Source of the DNA: an uncultured Porphyromonas sp.
Lineage (GTDB): Bacteria; Bacteroidota; Bacteroidia; Bacteroidales; Porphyromonadaceae
Reading direction: 5' to 3'
Assembly: GCF_938039215.1 (NCBI RefSeq)
Contig: NZ_CALHVI010000045.1
Coordinates: 1 to 39,972 of the forward strand
DNA length: 39,972 nucleotides
The notes under the pieces were generated by a model that saw only the letters and a list, made by a program, of their open reading frames with translations, ran no database searches and was not told where the DNA came from. Made by a program: the position numbers and the translations under genes. The number at the start of each line of letters is the position of its first letter. The stretch's first letter is position 1. Below are positions 5,730 to 13,196 of the stretch, piece after piece.

Positions 5730-8621
5730 ATGGCAAAGAAAGAAACGAAGAAGACTCCCGCCCCCCTCACCGACCGCCAGGATACGGCAGACCACATCCT
5801 CCTGCACCATGTGCGTGTCAATAATCTCAAGAATATAGACCTAGCCATTCCCCGAGGCCAACTCATCGTCGTCACTGGGGTGAGTGGCTCGGGGAAGAGT
5901 TCGCTCGCCTTCGACACACTCTATGCCGAGGGACAGCGTCGCTATGTGGAGAGTCTCTCGTCGTATGCCCGTCAGTTCGTCGGTCGTATGGCTAAGCCTG
6001 AGGCCGACTGGATACGGGGGCTTCCCCCAGCGATAGCCATCGAGCAGCGTGTCGTCAGCCGTAATCCCCGCTCTACCGTCGCTACCTCTACCGAGATCTA
6101 CGAATACCTGCGCCTGCTCTATGCACGCATTGGGAAGACCATCTCCCCCAGCACAGGAGAAGAGGTGCGCAAGCACACAGTGAAGGATGTCTTGGCCTAT
6201 GCTAAGGGGCTTCCCGTGGGAAGTCGTGTCTACCTCATCGTGCCCCTACACGTACCCGAGGGGAGACAACTGGCAGCCCATCTCGAGATCCAGCTACAGC
6301 AGGGCTACAGCCGACTATGGCTGCCCGAGGGGATCATAGCCATCGAGGATGCCCTTCTCTGGAGTGACGACCGAGCCGAAGGACTCTATCTGCTCATCGA
6401 CCGTCTGGCTATCAGCGAAGACCTTGAGGCTGTAGACCGCCTAGGCGAATCGGTAGAGACCGCTTTCTTCGAAGGACGTGGAGTCTGCTACCTTGCTATC
6501 GAAGAGATGGGTGAGGAAGGACGAAAGCCCATGCGCCTTCAGGAGTTCAGCAATATCTTCGAAGCCGATGGTCGTGTCTTCCAAGAGCCTTCGCCCGAGA
6601 TGTTCAGCTTCAACAACCCCATCGGTGCTTGCCCCGAGTGCGAAGGCTTCGGGAAGGTCGTGGGCATTGACCGCCGTTTGGTCATCCCCGACCCCAGCCT
6701 CTCCGTCTATGACGATGCGGTAGCCTGCTGGCGAGGGGTAGTCTCTTCCGAATGGAAACAGTTCTTCATCCGCTATGCAGAGCAGGCGAAGTTCCCCATA
6801 CACCGCCCCTATGAGGAGCTCACTGAGGAGCAGAAGGCACAGCTGTGGGATGGTCTCCCCAGCAAGGAGTACGGCCCGATAGGGATCACTCCTTACTTCG
6901 ACTATCTACGAAGCCAGCTTCACAAGATCCAGAACCGCGTACGTATCGCCCACTTCACGGGGAAGACCATCTGCCCGACCTGCCATGGAGATCGCCTCAA
7001 GCCCGATGCCCTCTGTGTACGTATCGGGGGGAAGAACATCGCCGAGATCGTATCGATGACCCTCTGGGAGGCTCGGGACTTCTTCGACCAGCTCCAGCTG
7101 AGCGAGGCCGAAGCCTTCATCGCTAAGCGCCTGCTGCATGAAATACGCTCTCGCCTTAGTTTCCTCGACGAAGTGGGTCTAGGCTACCTTACCCTCGATC
7201 GCCTCTCCAGCACACTCTCGGGTGGGGAGAGCCAGCGTGTGACGCTGGCCACCCAGCTCGGAAGTAGCCTCGTGGGCTCACTCTATGTCCTCGATGAGCC
7301 CAGTATCGGCCTACACCAAAGAGATACCGAGCGCCTCATCCAGGTAGTGCGTCGCCTCCGAGATCTCGGCAATACCGTCGTCGTCGTAGAGCACGACGAA
7401 GAGATGATGCGTGCCGCAGACTACATCATCGACATCGGCCCCGATGCGGGTCGCTATGGAGGCGAGGTCGTCTATGCAGGTCCAGCCTCAGAGATCGACA
7501 GCACGACCCCTGGCTATACGGCTGCTTATCTGACGGGGCGAGAAGAGATCCCCCTTCCCTCCGTCCGTCGTCCTTGGAATAGCTACATCGAGCTAGAAGG
7601 AGCGACACTACACAACCTCAAGGATATCACCGTCCGCTTCCCACTACATACCCTCACTGTAGTCAGCGGTGTCAGCGGTTCGGGCAAAAGCACGCTGATG
7701 CGCGAACTCTTCTACGAGGGTGTCTCTCGGATGCTCAACAAGGAGCCCATGGACAGCCTAGAGCTACGTGGGATCTCGGGAGACCTCAAGTCCATCACCC
7801 AGATCGAGTATGTCGACCAGAACAACATAGGACGAAGTTCCCGCTCCAACCCCGTGACCTACGTAGGAGCCTTCGACACGATCCGTGAGCTCTATGCAGG
7901 TCTACCCCTATCGAAGCAGATGGGCTTCAAGCCCTACTACTTCAGCTTCAACAAGGAGGGGGGACGCTGTGAACGCTGTCAAGGCGCAGGGGTCATCACC
8001 GTGGAGATGCAGTTCATGGCAGACATCACTCTTCCCTGCGAAGCCTGCCACGGCTTACGTTTCCGCAAGGAGCTCCTAGAAGCAGAGTATTGTGGGATCA
8101 ACATCTCTCAGCTCCTCGACATGAGCGTAGATGAGGCGGTCGAGTTCTTTGACAAGAATAGAGCCTCTTCCACCTTGACAACGAAGATCATCGACCAGCT
8201 ACGTCCCCTGCAGAAGGTAGGGCTAGGCTACATCAAGCTGGGGCAGTCAGGCTCCACCCTCTCTGGTGGGGAGAACCAGCGAGTCAAGCTGGCCTATTAC
8301 CTCGGGAAGGGGAAGAAGCTCCCTACCCTCTTTATCTTCGACGAACCTACTACAGGCTTGCACTTCCATGACATTCGCACCCTGCTTGAGGCTCTACAAG
8401 CCCTCGTAGACCAAGGGCATTCGGTGATCGTCATTGAGCACAACCTTGAGGTCATCCAGGCTGCCGACTGGGTCATCGACATGGGACCCGAAGGCGGGAA
8501 GGCAGGAGGCTATATCGTAGCCGAAGGGACACCAGAGGCTATCGCTTCGTGCACAGAGTCTGCTACGGGTCGCTACCTCAAAGAGCTCCTTCAAGCCAAG
8601 CTAAAAGCCAAGCGTAAGTAA
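5730..8621 (+). CDS. uvrA: Excinuclease ABC subunit A
   Basis: UvrA is the damage-recognition ATPase that loads UvrB in nucleotide excision repair. The 963-residue protein has two ABC modules. The first has Walker A GVSGSGKSS (about 50-58) and signature LSGGESQRV (about 495-503). The second has Walker A GVSGSGKST (about 647-655) and signature LSGGENQRV (about 843). Zinc-type pairs are visible: CPEC (about 301), CPTC (about 413), CERC (about 746) and CEAC (about 769). The first zinc module appears incomplete. Where UvrA normally has CPxC shortly before the MFSFNNP segment, this protein reads EFSNIFEADGRVFQEPSPE with no cysteine. I recall similar sequences in other Bacteroidota UvrA proteins, so this is probably a lineage variant. 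It stands alone between metK and a converging oxidoreductase gene. Confidence 0.95.
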   Translation: MAKKETKKTPAPLTDRQDTADHILLHHVRVNNLKNIDLAIPRGQLIVVTGVSGSGKSSLAFDTLYAEGQRRYVESLSSYARQFVGRMAKPEADWIRGLPPAIAIEQRVVSRNPRSTVATSTEIYEYLRLLYARIGKTISPSTGEEVRKHTVKDVLAYAKGLPVGSRVYLIVPLHVPEGRQLAAHLEIQLQQGYSRLWLPEGIIAIEDALLWSDDRAEGLYLLIDRLAISEDLEAVDRLGESVETAFFEGRGVCYLAIEEMGEEGRKPMRLQEFSNIFEADGRVFQEPSPEMFSFNNPIGACPECEGFGKVVGIDRRLVIPDPSLSVYDDAVACWRGVVSSEWKQFFIRYAEQAKFPIHRPYEELTEEQKAQLWDGLPSKEYGPIGITPYFDYLRSQLHKIQNRVRIAHFTGKTICPTCHGDRLKPDALCVRIGGKNIAEIVSMTLWEARDFFDQLQLSEAEAFIAKRLLHEIRSRLSFLDEVGLGYLTLDRLSSTLSGGESQRVTLATQLGSSLVGSLYVLDEPSIGLHQRDTERLIQVVRRLRDLGNTVVVVEHDEEMMRAADYIIDIGPDAGRYGGEVVYAGPASEIDSTTPGYTAAYLTGREEIPLPSVRRPWNSYIELEGATLHNLKDITVRFPLHTLTVVSGVSGSGKSTLMRELFYEGVSRMLNKEPMDSLELRGISGDLKSITQIEYVDQNNIGRSSRSNPVTYVGAFDTIRELYAGLPLSKQMGFKPYYFSFNKEGGRCERCQGAGVITVEMQFMADITLPCEACHGLRFRKELLEAEYCGINISQLLDMSVDEAVEFFDKNRASSTLTTKIIDQLRPLQKVGLGYIKLGQSGSTLSGGENQRVKLAYYLGKGKKLPTLFIFDEPTTGLHFHDIRTLLEALQALVDQGHSVIVIEHNLEVIQAADWVIDMGPEGGKAGGYIVAEGTPEAIASCTESATGRYLKELLQAKLKAKRK

Positions 8622-8648
8622 ATCCCAGCGCCAGTAGCTGATAGGATT

Positions 8649-8786
8649 TAGTGCTAGAATCAAGGGTATAGAAGTATTTGAGCTAAGATGCCCGTAGCAC
8701 TAAGACCAAATGGGACATAGCTCTGATGCTAGAGGGAAACAGCAGACGGCACTACCCCATCTAACCTACCCTCAGAGAAGCCCTAC
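8649..8786. repeat. Degenerate 23-nt periodic array downstream of uvrA
   Basis: Aligning from 8649 gives units at 8649, 8672, 8695, 8718, 8741 and 8764. Recurrent pieces include TAGTGCTAGAATCAAGGG, TAGCACTAAGACCAAATGGG and TAGCTCTGATGCTAGAGGG. These resemble the units at 10256-10347 (for example AAGCGCCAAGATCAATACTG), so the same decayed family flanks the oxidoreductase gene on both sides. The match is by eye and the units are divergent. Confidence 0.45.
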
Positions 8787-8818
8787 CCTTACACCTTCGA
8801 GAGCAAGGATATAAACGA

Positions 8819-8871
8819 GGGAAGCCCCCAAGTCCATAGCCTATATGAGGCTACGAACTTGGGGGCTTCCC
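8819..8871. terminator. Bidirectional terminator between uvrA and the thioredoxin-fold gene
   Basis: Perfect 15-bp arms GGGAAGCCCCCAAGT and ACTTGGGGGCTTCCC flank a 23-nt loop that itself pairs partly (AGCCTATATGAGGCT). It lies between two converging genes, 22 bp after the minus-strand stop, and can serve both. Confidence 0.85.
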
Positions 8872-8892
8872 TTATCTTATCTATTCTGTAGA

Positions 8893-10053
8893 CTAGAGCT
8901 TACCTTCGGTAGTCTTCATGATCTCGTCAAGCAGGTCATTGACCATCTCGCCACGTAGATCTCGGGCGACGATCTTACCGCTAGGATCAAAGAGGATGAG
9001 CTGAGGAATGCCTGCGATCCCATAGAGATCCGTTGCGTTCTTATCATTGAAGATCTGAGGCCACGTGATCTCTAGATCCTTCATAGCCTGCAGGTGATCC
9101 TCCATCTTGTCCCAGACGACAGCACCAAGGATGGTCAACCCCTTGTCCGTGTATGCATCACGTACCTTCTTCAGGTGAGCGATCTCACGACGGCAAGGTC
9201 CACACCAAGATGCCCAGAAGTCGACCAGCACATAGTGTCCCTTGCCGACATAGTCGCTGAGGCGAACGGGCTTGCTGGCATCATCGACCCCGTCGAAGTC
9301 TATAAACTGTGCACCTGGCTTAGTAGCCTCAAGACTGCGGAGACGCTCTAGCTGCTTAACGATCGTCTCTTCATTGCGAAGTCTTTCGCTAACTTCTTTT
9401 AGGTAGCCTTCAGCCTTGGCTAGGTCGATCTCTTCCTGTGCAAGGAGGGTCTGCAGAGCGTAGTAGCCTAGAGCATCATCTCGGTGAGCCTTGAGGTCAG
9501 CTAGTGCCCCTGGTAGGATCTGAGCATAGTACTCCTTGACGACCTTCTCCATTCCTTCTTCCTTCTCCTTATCAGAAAGAGACTTGTCGGAGCGGAGCTT
9601 CATCAGCTTCTCCTTCACACCGCTAGAGAGGGCGACCTCTTCCTTGACCTTCTGAGCACGGAGATCGTTGAGCGGAGTACCCGTAGCAGCTTCTGCATCA
9701 AGTGGTGCCTTGATGACACCTTCTTCGGGGATGAAGGAAAGGGAGTATGAACGAGGAATGATCAGGTTGACTACGATACCATCACCACCTAGAGGGCGCT
9801 CAAAGTGGAACTTCCCCGCTGCGACCTGGACACTGTCGAGAGCGGCACCAGCATTGGTGTAGAGGTAGACCCACTTGCCGTTGGCTTCGGCAGGTGCTGT
9901 ACCTTGGATCAGGTAATGCCCTGCTTTAGGCTTGGCGATGCTAACGGTAGTAGCTTTAGACTTAGCCTTACCCTTGCGTTGAGCCATAGCGGGCAGAGCA
10001 ATCGTCGTGGCTAGAGCAAGAAGCCCTAGGCGGATCCATTGATTCTTCTTCAT
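8893..10053 (-). CDS. Secreted DUF4369 / TlpA-like thioredoxin-fold oxidoreductase
   Basis: The 386-residue product begins with a signal peptide (MKKNQWIRLGLLALATTIAL, cleavage likely after PAMA). A short basic tract (RKGKAKSK) follows, then a DUF4369-type beta domain (about residues 45-140) and a helical linker rich in Glu and Lys. The C-terminal AhpC/TSA-TlpA domain has the redox motif WCGPC (Cys284 and Cys287) and the cis-proline loop GIPQLILFD (Pro350). Such proteins act in the periplasm or at the outer membrane in thiol-disulfide exchange, and are abundant in Bacteroidota. It has no same-strand neighbour within 300 bp, so it is probably transcribed alone. The substrate cannot be deduced. 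Its flanks contain related 23-nt repeats. Confidence 0.9.
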   Translation of the reverse strand: MKKNQWIRLGLLALATTIALPAMAQRKGKAKSKATTVSIAKPKAGHYLIQGTAPAEANGKWVYLYTNAGAALDSVQVAAGKFHFERPLGGDGIVVNLIIPRSYSLSFIPEEGVIKAPLDAEAATGTPLNDLRAQKVKEEVALSSGVKEKLMKLRSDKSLSDKEKEEGMEKVVKEYYAQILPGALADLKAHRDDALGYYALQTLLAQEEIDLAKAEGYLKEVSERLRNEETIVKQLERLRSLEATKPGAQFIDFDGVDDASKPVRLSDYVGKGHYVLVDFWASWCGPCRREIAHLKKVRDAYTDKGLTILGAVVWDKMEDHLQAMKDLEITWPQIFNDKNATDLYGIAGIPQLILFDPSGKIVARDLRGEMVNDLLDEIMKTTEGKL

Positions 10054-10207
10054 GTGTTTTACTTATATGTATGGATGAGTGGTAATAATCTTGAACTAAG
10101 ATAAGTATAATCTGGCGACGAGCGTTATCTAACCCTTGATCCAAGCCCCAAGCTCTGCTAAGAGCGTGCTCTGCGATAGCTCTAAGGAGGCTCTACCCTC
10201 AGTATAG
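10054..10207. other. Upstream region of the thioredoxin-fold gene
   Basis: The gene-free stretch 10054-10357 holds the presumed promoter of the thioredoxin-fold gene and the 23-nt array described next. Minus-strand TATCTTAG near 10102 resembles a -7 element with mismatches. No other gene is seen. Confidence 0.4.
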
Positions 10208-10350
10208 AAGCGATCCCATAGCTATACTCAAGAAGCACCGAGGTTAGCTCAACGGAAGCTCTAAGGTCAGTTTCTTAGAAGCAGCAAAGTCAGCTTAGGG
10301 CAAGCGCCAAGATCAATACTGGGGAAGCCCTACTATCAGACTGAGAGGAG
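10208..10350. repeat. Degenerate 23-nt tandem array upstream of the thioredoxin-fold gene
   Basis: Units beginning AAGC start at 10233, 10256, 10279, 10302 and 10325, each exactly 23 nt after the last. A looser unit lies at 10208 (25 nt earlier), and the start of another at 10348-10349. Units share AAGCnCyAAG followed by kTCAG-like bases, for example AAGCTCTAAGGTCAG, AAGCAGCAAAGTCAG and AAGCGCCAAGATCAA. Internal identity is low but the period is regular. There are no unique spacers, so it is not a CRISPR array. Confidence 0.65.
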
Positions 10351-10357
10351 CTCTACG

Positions 10358-10804
10358 CTAGCGCAGTCGGATCTTGACTATGAGCTTGCTCACAGCACCA
10401 CCGCCTCCGATGAGGGGGGCATGAGCATCTTCGGGATAGAGGATCACGAAGTCCCCTGGGACGAGATCCACGTAGCTCGCAGGAGTGTCTTCGAAGAAGA
10501 TGACATCCTTCTCCTTGTCATAGGGTGCTTGAGGCTCTTGGCACTGGGCACGGGGAAGCCAACCAATCCGCTCTCGCCCCTTGAGTAGCACCTGGATATC
10601 GATATGCTCTTCGTGGGCTTCGAGTGGCTGATAGATCTGAGAAGGAGCATCCATGCGGTTGATGAAGAGATCTTCACCACGGAGCTCTATGCGCTGCGAC
10701 TCTAGAGCCAAGAGATCATGCGTCTTGATGTAGTCGAAAGCTTCTTTGAATAAGGGATGTAGTCCTTCGTAGCGAGCCGATCCCTCCAGTGTACTATGGA
10801 TCAT
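10358..10804 (-). CDS. YhcH/YjgK/YiaL family protein
   Basis: This 148-residue protein matches the DUF386 (YhcH/YjgK/YiaL, EbgC-like) family in length and motifs: YEGLHPLFKEAFDYI near the N-terminus, EAHEEHIDIQ (about residues 73-82) and GDFVILYPEDAHAPLI (about 117-132). The Glu and His residues in the last two are the usual cupin-type metal ligands. Members are linked to sugar or sialic-acid catabolism, as anomerases or ancillary subunits of a beta-galactosidase. No sugar operon surrounds this copy, so its substrate is open. A good TACCTTTG promoter precedes it, and it appears to be transcribed alone. Confidence 0.85.
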   Translation of the reverse strand: MIHSTLEGSARYEGLHPLFKEAFDYIKTHDLLALESQRIELRGEDLFINRMDAPSQIYQPLEAHEEHIDIQVLLKGRERIGWLPRAQCQEPQAPYDKEKDVIFFEDTPASYVDLVPGDFVILYPEDAHAPLIGGGGAVSKLIVKIRLR

Positions 10805-10904
10805 TAGAGTAAGCTTAGTTAGTCGTGAGTCTCTATATCTGCAGTAGGCTCTCTGTGGCCCGCTCTAAACATTAGAGAAGGCCTTGACAGAGCATAGCCA
10901 TACG

Positions 10905-10912
10905 CAAAGGTA
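10905..10912 (-). promoter_or_regulatory. Putative promoter of the YhcH-family gene (TACCTTTG)
   Basis: TACCTTTGC on the minus strand matches TAnnTTTG and would give a leader of about 95 nt before the ATG at 10804. Confidence 0.55.
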
Positions 10913-10983
10913 GAAACTTCTTCGATACCACGTCCTTACCCTACCCATATCTTATACTCCATCATCCCTCCTTCCCCATAAAT

Positions 10984-11024
10984 CAATTTCCCCTACCAAG
11001 CCAGACGCTTAGTAGGGGAAATTG
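10984..11024 (-). terminator. Terminator of the flavodoxin-fold oxidoreductase gene
   Basis: Perfect 13-bp arms CAATTTCCCCTAC and GTAGGGGAAATTG with further AAGC/GCTT pairing in the loop, 31 bp after the stop of the minus-strand gene. The A/T ends give a U-containing 3' arm on the minus-strand RNA. Confidence 0.8.
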
Positions 11025-11055
11025 CCCATAAACTAAAGGTGACGAACAAGTCCTC

Positions 11056-11580
11056 CTAGAGTGTCTTGAGGAGAGAGACTAGCTTCTCTGCGTGCTCTCG
11101 TGCTTCTGCTGCGACGTTGGGGTTCGTCAGGGACAGCTGACCATAGAGGGGGAAAGCTCCTACATAGTCCATCTGGGTATAAGCTGCGGTACACTTGAGG
11201 GGAAGTGTCAGAGCACTGCTAAACTCCGAGTCTTCAAAAGTCGCAGCACCAGAGCCCGTGGTGTAGGAGTGGATGAACTTCTTCCCCTTGAGCTTATCGC
11301 CTCCCGTGCCATAAGCAAAGCCGTACTGGAAGACTTCATCCAGGTAGCGCTTCATCGCAGCTGGTACGCTGAACCAGAAGACGGGGTGATGGAAGATAAT
11401 GACATCTGCCCCTACTAGCGCCTCCTGCTCGGCAGCGATGTCGATCTTATTGAGGTCAGGATAAAGCTCTTCTAGATTGCGGATCTCTACATTAGGTAGC
11501 GCCTTGAGTACCTCAAGGATAGCCTTACCAGCGTAGCTCTGCTCGTGGTAGGTATGCGAATAGATAACGAGTACTTTCAT
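11056..11580 (-). CDS. Flavodoxin-fold NAD(P)H oxidoreductase (KefF/MdaB-like)
   Basis: The 174-residue product starts MKVLVIYSHTYHEQSYAGKA, the FMN phosphate-binding opening of the flavodoxin_2 family. It continues with GADVIIFHHPVFWFSVPAAM (about 78-97) and the YGTGGDKLKGKKFIHSYTTG region (about 115-134), all typical of quinone reductases such as KefF and MdaB. These enzymes reduce quinones or other electrophiles with NAD(P)H, using bound FMN or FAD. It is flanked by its own terminator and by the asnS terminator, so it is probably a single-gene unit. The physiological substrate is not evident. Confidence 0.9.
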   Translation of the reverse strand: MKVLVIYSHTYHEQSYAGKAILEVLKALPNVEIRNLEELYPDLNKIDIAAEQEALVGADVIIFHHPVFWFSVPAAMKRYLDEVFQYGFAYGTGGDKLKGKKFIHSYTTGSGAATFEDSEFSSALTLPLKCTAAYTQMDYVGAFPLYGQLSLTNPNVAAEAREHAEKLVSLLKTL

Positions 11581-11666
11581 TTTTCTTGACGGATAAGTCT
11601 ATATATGGATGATCTTGTGTGGTAAGAACGTAGAGGAGGTAGAAAAGGTTCGCTCGGGTACAAATA

Positions 11667-11702
11667 AATGGGTGCCTACCTCCAAGAAGGTAGACACCCA
11701 TT
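11667..11702 (-). terminator. asnS terminator
   Basis: On the minus strand AATGGGTG-CTACCT and AGGTAG-CACCCATT pair around a short loop, followed by TATTTGTACC. It sits about 50 bp beyond the asnS stop. Confidence 0.8.
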
Positions 11703-11753
11703 ATATCTATTTAGTGAGGGAGGGAAAGTAAGCGAGCTTACCTCCTTACAGCA

Positions 11754-13151
11754 CTAGAACTCCGCATTGCGTGGCGTACGGGGGAAGGGGATCACATCAC
11801 GGATATTCGCCATACCCGTGACGAAGAGCAGGAGACGCTCAAAGCCCAGACCAAAGCCCGAGTGAGGAGCCGTACCATAGCGACGAGAGTCGAGGTACCA
11901 CCAGAGATCCTTCTCGGGTACTCCGACCTCCTGAGCACGCTGTACGAGCTTATCGAGGTCTGCTTCACGCTCCGATCCACCGATGATCTCTCCGATCTTG
12001 GGGAAGAGAACATCCATACCTCGGACTGTCTTCCCATCGTCGTTCAGCTTCATATAGAAGCTCTTGATCTCCTTAGGATAGTCGGTGACGATGACGGGAC
12101 GCTGGAAGTGCTCTTCCACGAGGTAGCGTTCGTGCTCGCTAGCAAGGTCGGCACCCCAGTACACAGGGAACTCAAACTTGCGCCCTGCCTTGACTGCCGC
12201 CTCGAGGATCTCAATACCCTCGGTGTAGGCCATGCGCTTGAAGGGCTTCTCTAGGACAAAGCGTAGGCGATCGATGAGCTCCTTGTCGAAGTGCTCCGCT
12301 AGGAAGGTCAGATCATCCATACAATGATCGAGCGCCCACTGCACGCAGTACTTGATGAACTCCTCTGCTAGGTCCATGTTCTCCTCGATTTCAAGGAAAG
12401 CGACCTCAGGCTCGATCATCCAGAACTCAGCTAGGTGACGAGGCGTATTGGAGTTCTCAGCACGGAAGGTAGGCCCGAAGGTGTAGATCCCCCCGAGAGC
12501 AAGAGCTGCCATCTCTCCCTCAAGCTGACCAGATACCGTCAGCGAGGTGTGGCGTGCAAAGAAGTCTTCCTTGTAGTCGACCTTCCCATCCTCGGTACGA
12601 GGAGGGTTCTCTAGGTCAAGCGTCGTGACTTGGAACATCTGTCCAGCACCCTCGGCATCACTCGCCGTGATCAGTGGTGTATGGACATAGAAGAAGCCTC
12701 GCTCATGGAAGAATGTATGGATAGCGATCGACATGTGATGGCGCATGCGGTAGATCGCACCGAAGGTATTCGTACGTGGACGTAGGTGGGCGATCTCACG
12801 TAGGAACTCTAGGGAGTGCCCCTTCTTCTGTAGTGGATAGGTCGCAGGGTCTGCTGTACCCAGCACTTCGATCTCACTGGCCTGGATCTCGACACTCTGA
12901 CCCTGTCCCTGCGAGGAGACAAGCTCACCGATGACACTCAGGCTAGCACCCGTCGTGATCTTAGCCAGCAGTTCGGGATCGAACTTAGCTAGATCGACGA
13001 CGATCTGGATATTATGGATCGTCGAGCCGTCATTGAGTGCGATGAAGCTGACAGCCTTATTGCCACGGCGAGTACGGACCCAACCTTTGACGTTCACTTG
13101 CTGCCCTACTAGGGTAGCTTGGAGTAGCTCGATGATTCTTGTACGTTTCAT
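11754..13151 (-). CDS. asnS: Asparaginyl-tRNA synthetase
   Basis: AsnRS charges tRNA-Asn with asparagine. The 465-residue protein has an N-terminal OB-fold anticodon-binding domain (VNVKGWVRTRRGNKAVSFIA, about 18-37) and a class IIb catalytic core. Motif 2 lies near FRAENSNTPRHLAEFWMIEP, and motif 3 is GFGLGFERLLLFVTGM near the C-terminus, ending DVIPFPRTPRNAEF. That ending and the ENSNTPRHLAEF stretch favour AsnRS over AspRS. It lies 45 bp after a pseudouridine synthase gene on the same strand and likely shares its promoter; a terminator follows the stop. Confidence 0.96.
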   Translation of the reverse strand: MKRTRIIELLQATLVGQQVNVKGWVRTRRGNKAVSFIALNDGSTIHNIQIVVDLAKFDPELLAKITTGASLSVIGELVSSQGQGQSVEIQASEIEVLGTADPATYPLQKKGHSLEFLREIAHLRPRTNTFGAIYRMRHHMSIAIHTFFHERGFFYVHTPLITASDAEGAGQMFQVTTLDLENPPRTEDGKVDYKEDFFARHTSLTVSGQLEGEMAALALGGIYTFGPTFRAENSNTPRHLAEFWMIEPEVAFLEIEENMDLAEEFIKYCVQWALDHCMDDLTFLAEHFDKELIDRLRFVLEKPFKRMAYTEGIEILEAAVKAGRKFEFPVYWGADLASEHERYLVEEHFQRPVIVTDYPKEIKSFYMKLNDDGKTVRGMDVLFPKIGEIIGGSEREADLDKLVQRAQEVGVPEKDLWWYLDSRRYGTAPHSGFGLGFERLLLFVTGMANIRDVIPFPRTPRNAEF

Positions 13152-13196
13152 AAATGAATGATTGAGGTATGTAGCGGTTCTGTAGGTGTGTGCTGA

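Noticed and set aside
10208..10350. CRISPR array
   Set aside because: Units are contiguous, diverged and without unique spacers, and no cas genes are present.
11581..11666. Promoter TTTATTTG for the flavodoxin-fold oxidoreductase
   Set aside because: It mismatches TAnnTTTG at the second base and overlaps the asnS terminator; too weak to list.
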